Below, in pieces: positions 62,178-64,000 of a stretch of 64,000 nt of DNA; within the stretch, counting starts at the first letter, position 1; each line of letters begins with the position of its first letter. Both the position numbers and the translations under genes were made by a program. The notes beneath the pieces were generated by a model that was given only the letters and a program-made list of their open reading frames with translations, did not search any database and was not told where the DNA came from. Origin of the DNA: Niabella pedocola (GTDB taxonomy: Bacteria > Bacteroidota > Bacteroidia > Chitinophagales > Chitinophagaceae); the NCBI RefSeq assembly GCF_021044425.1, contig NZ_JAJNEC010000005.1, forward strand, positions 496,001 to 560,000, written 5' to 3'.

Positions 62178-62939
62178 TTAATTCCTGGTTATTTTTCCGG
62201 GATCATTCAACAAAACTGTTGCTTCCTTAAATACGGTTAGTACCGCCTCCGGTGTTTCCCGGGTGCCCAGCCTGTTTATAGAAACCACATACCGGTACAA
62301 CCCGTTTGCAAACGTAATGGTATGATTTCCGCCGCTTCCCTGTGCTTCAAAAACGCCGTTATATAATACCAGGTCCGCATCTTTCTTTGCGCTCTTCAAA
62401 CTCCAGCATGCATAGCGCCACTGACCACCGGCCAGCTCATCGATCCGGATCCGGTAGTGCTTTGTAATGATCCTATACAGGGGTGTAGCCAATTGTTGCA
62501 GGGAAGACGGAAGCTGTTGTTTATCTTTTTGTATGGCCCTTTCCAGGAGTACCTTTTCTTTTTCTGACTGGTAGTTAATGGCGGTAATACCGCCTGCATC
62601 ATCCATCCAGAGTGCCCCATTATCCAGCATCAGGCCTCTCCAGCCCACGACCGACCAATCATCCGTTTTTGACCGCGCAATCCGGCGCAGCAATTCCCCG
62701 TCAAAGATCGTATCAAAACGGGCCAGCATTTCCGCCTTGTTTTTTACATCGGACAGCGGATAGGTTCTTCTTAAGGGATACACAACCATAGCGGCAATCT
62801 GCCGTTTATCACCGGCGCTGGCTGCCCGGATCAATTTATCTACAATCAACCGCTGCCCATCACTCAATCCGTTCGACTGCGCATACAGTGCCTGCGATAC
62901 CATTGTAAACAGCCATAAAAGAATGATGTGGTATTTCAT
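62178..62939 (-). CDS. Secreted hypothetical protein
   Basis: 253 residues with a clear signal peptide (MKYHIILLWLFTMVSQALYAQ). I do not recognise the family. The first half reads like a small alpha/beta fold (KLIRAASAGDKRQIAAMVVYPLRRTYPLSDVKNKAEMLARFDTIF), reminiscent of short domains that sit in front of binding modules. The second half has beta-rich segments (GGQWRYACWSLKSAKKDADLVLYNGVFEAQG). It is separated from the glycan operon by the operator region and shares a 200-bp divergent promoter gap with the next gene, so it may not belong to the glycan system. Confidence 0.75.
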   Translation of the reverse strand: MKYHIILLWLFTMVSQALYAQSNGLSDGQRLIVDKLIRAASAGDKRQIAAMVVYPLRRTYPLSDVKNKAEMLARFDTIFDGELLRRIARSKTDDWSVVGWRGLMLDNGALWMDDAGGITAINYQSEKEKVLLERAIQKDKQQLPSSLQQLATPLYRIITKHYRIRIDELAGGQWRYACWSLKSAKKDADLVLYNGVFEAQGSGGNHTITFANGLYRYVVSINRLGTRETPEAVLTVFKEATVLLNDPGKITRN

Positions 62940-63081
62940 ATGGTCAAGTTAAAAAAAATCAGCGGAAGACCGGCGCATAAAGCCGCCTGTTTGCGAAAAT
63001 GCATAATACCCGAGTCTTTTGCGCGTTTCCGGCCACTGCAGCTTAAAACAGCAGGCCCTGCGGAGCGTAAAAAAAAACAAC

Positions 63082-63089
63082 TAAATTTG
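63082..63089 (+). promoter_or_regulatory. Bacteroidota -7 promoter element (TAAATTTG) for the dienelactone hydrolase gene
   Basis: Exact TAnnTTTG match 50 bases before the start codon, preceded by an A-tract. No clear -33 element. Confidence 0.5.
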
Positions 63090-63139
63090 GAAAGCGTCTG
63101 TATCTGCAATATTCATTTTCCCACTTCAAAAACAGCAAT

Positions 63140-64000
63140 ATGAACCCCATCAAAAAAGAAGATATCCGCCAGGAAGTATTTGATCTTTATGATGATTATG
63201 CGCATAACCGGCTCGACCGGAGAAGCTTTGTGCAACGCCTCTCCGCCTATGCCATTGGCGGGCTCACGGTTCCGGCGCTTATGAGTTTTTTAATGCCGGA
63301 TTATGTAACCACCGCAGAGGTAAAACCGGAGGATAACCGGGTAAAAACAACCTACATCCATTACCCTTCGCCTAAGGGCGGCGGCTCTATAAAGGCCTTG
63401 CTGGCATGGCCGGAGGGATTGAAAAAGAAAACCGGTGGTATTGTAGTGGTACACGAAAACCGCGGCCTGAACCCGTATATAGAAGACGTGGCGCGGAGAG
63501 CGGCCCTGGAGGGTTTTATAGCCCTTGCGCCCGATGCGCTAACTCCGCTTGGTGGCTATCCCGGCAATGATGACGAGGGACGTACGCTTCAGGCCAGGCG
63601 CAATAAAGAGGAGATGCTGGAAGACTTTATTGCTGCCGCAGCTTATTTAAAAACACAACCGGATTGTAACGGAAAAGTGGGCGTAGTGGGGTTTTGTTTT
63701 GGCGGATGGGTTGCCAATATGATGGCGGTACGGATGCCCGGTTTATCAGCCGCTGTTCCCTTCTATGGCACGCAGCCCGCTGCGGATGAGGTATCCCATA
63801 TACAAGCCCCCCTGCTATTACATTTTGGCGCACTGGATACCCGTGTTAACGAGGGATGGCCCGCTTATGAAGCAGCGCTGAAAAGCCATCATAAAAAGTA
63901 TACGGCGTATATCTATGCCAACGCCAATCATGGGTTTCATAACAATACCACCCCGCGTTTTGATAAAGCAGCGGCGGATCTGGCCTGGCAACGAACGATC
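63140..64000 (+). CDS. Dienelactone hydrolase-family protein with Tat-like signal, truncated by window end
   Basis: 287 residues visible; the gene continues past the right edge. The N-terminus has a twin-arginine-like motif (DRRSFVQRL at 26-34) followed by a hydrophobic stretch, suggesting export or anchoring. The alpha/beta-hydrolase triad of the DLH family is present: Cys186 in GFCFGG, Asp233 in GALDTR and His264 in NHGFHN. Glu106 in VHENRG corresponds to the residue that activates the Cys in DLH. Substrate unknown; in many bacteria such proteins are general carboxylesterases. It is not part of the minus-strand glycan operons. Confidence 0.9.
   Translation, partial: MNPIKKEDIRQEVFDLYDDYAHNRLDRRSFVQRLSAYAIGGLTVPALMSFLMPDYVTTAEVKPEDNRVKTTYIHYPSPKGGGSIKALLAWPEGLKKKTGGIVVVHENRGLNPYIEDVARRAALEGFIALAPDALTPLGGYPGNDDEGRTLQARRNKEEMLEDFIAAAAYLKTQPDCNGKVGVVGFCFGGWVANMMAVRMPGLSAAVPFYGTQPAADEVSHIQAPLLLHFGALDTRVNEGWPAYEAALKSHHKKYTAYIYANANHGFHNNTTPRFDKAAADLAWQRTI

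Overview
The window looks like chromosome from a Bacteroidota bacterium, most likely Chitinophagaceae or a close relative. It has a SusC/SusD pair, many secreted enzymes with short signal peptides ending in AQ, lipoprotein signals, Bacteroidota-type TAnnTTTG promoter elements, and intergenic hairpin repeats. The genus cannot be fixed from the sequence. Almost everything lies on the minus strand. The exceptions are a small ORF6N-domain gene (13.8-14.4 kb) and a truncated dienelactone hydrolase at the right edge.

Layout, in the direction of transcription (right to left): (1) 62.0-52.2 kb, a tight unit of GH2 with malectin-like domain, GH78, beta-propeller hydrolase and GH2, ending at a strong hairpin. 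(2) 52.0-30.1 kb, the polysaccharide-utilisation core: DUF3826, SusC, SusD, two PL1 pectate lyases, a 1034-residue DUF6298-type protein, a GH140 apiosidase-like enzyme, a GH43 lipoprotein, a beta-propeller protein, an (alpha/alpha)6 glycosidase and a SASA esterase. (3) 29.9-22.4 kb: GH2, GH78, a second DUF3826 and a sialidase-fold protein. (4) 22.1-17.2 kb: DHDPS/NAL-family aldolase, an STN-domain esterase fusion, a secreted sugar-isomerase-like protein and an FMN-dependent 2-hydroxyacid dehydrogenase, ending at a canonical terminator. (5) 16.8-14.6 kb: a stand-alone GH92 with its own promoter and terminator. (6) 13.5-6.6 kb: a very tight cytoplasmic catabolic operon of MaoC hydratase, signal-less solute-binding-like protein, two class III CoA-transferases, COG3618-type lactonase, RhaT sugar permease and Gfo/Idh/MocA dehydrogenase. 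(7) 6.4-0 kb: an unclassified 902-residue glycosidase-like protein, GH28 polygalacturonase and a GH95 running off the left edge.

Together these genes describe a complex-pectin degradation locus. PL1 and GH28 cut homogalacturonan. The two GH78s, GH95, the three GH2s, GH43, GH140 (apiose) and the esterases fit rhamnogalacturonan side chains, with rhamnogalacturonan II (RG-II) the best guess. SusCD imports oligosaccharides, and RhaT plus the dehydrogenase/lactonase pair suggest non-phosphorylative oxidation of a released monosaccharide.

The most interesting points are: a duplicated promoter/operator plus first 15 coding bases shared by two transcription units 40 kb apart; the operon combining CoA-transferases, MaoC and a cytosolic solute-binding-like protein with lactonase and RhaT; a perfect 31-bp palindrome present both inside and downstream of the ORF6N gene; and a roughly 560-bp MITE-like element plus a family of small hairpin repeats in the intergenic gaps. 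No CRISPR array, tRNA, rRNA or transposase gene was seen.
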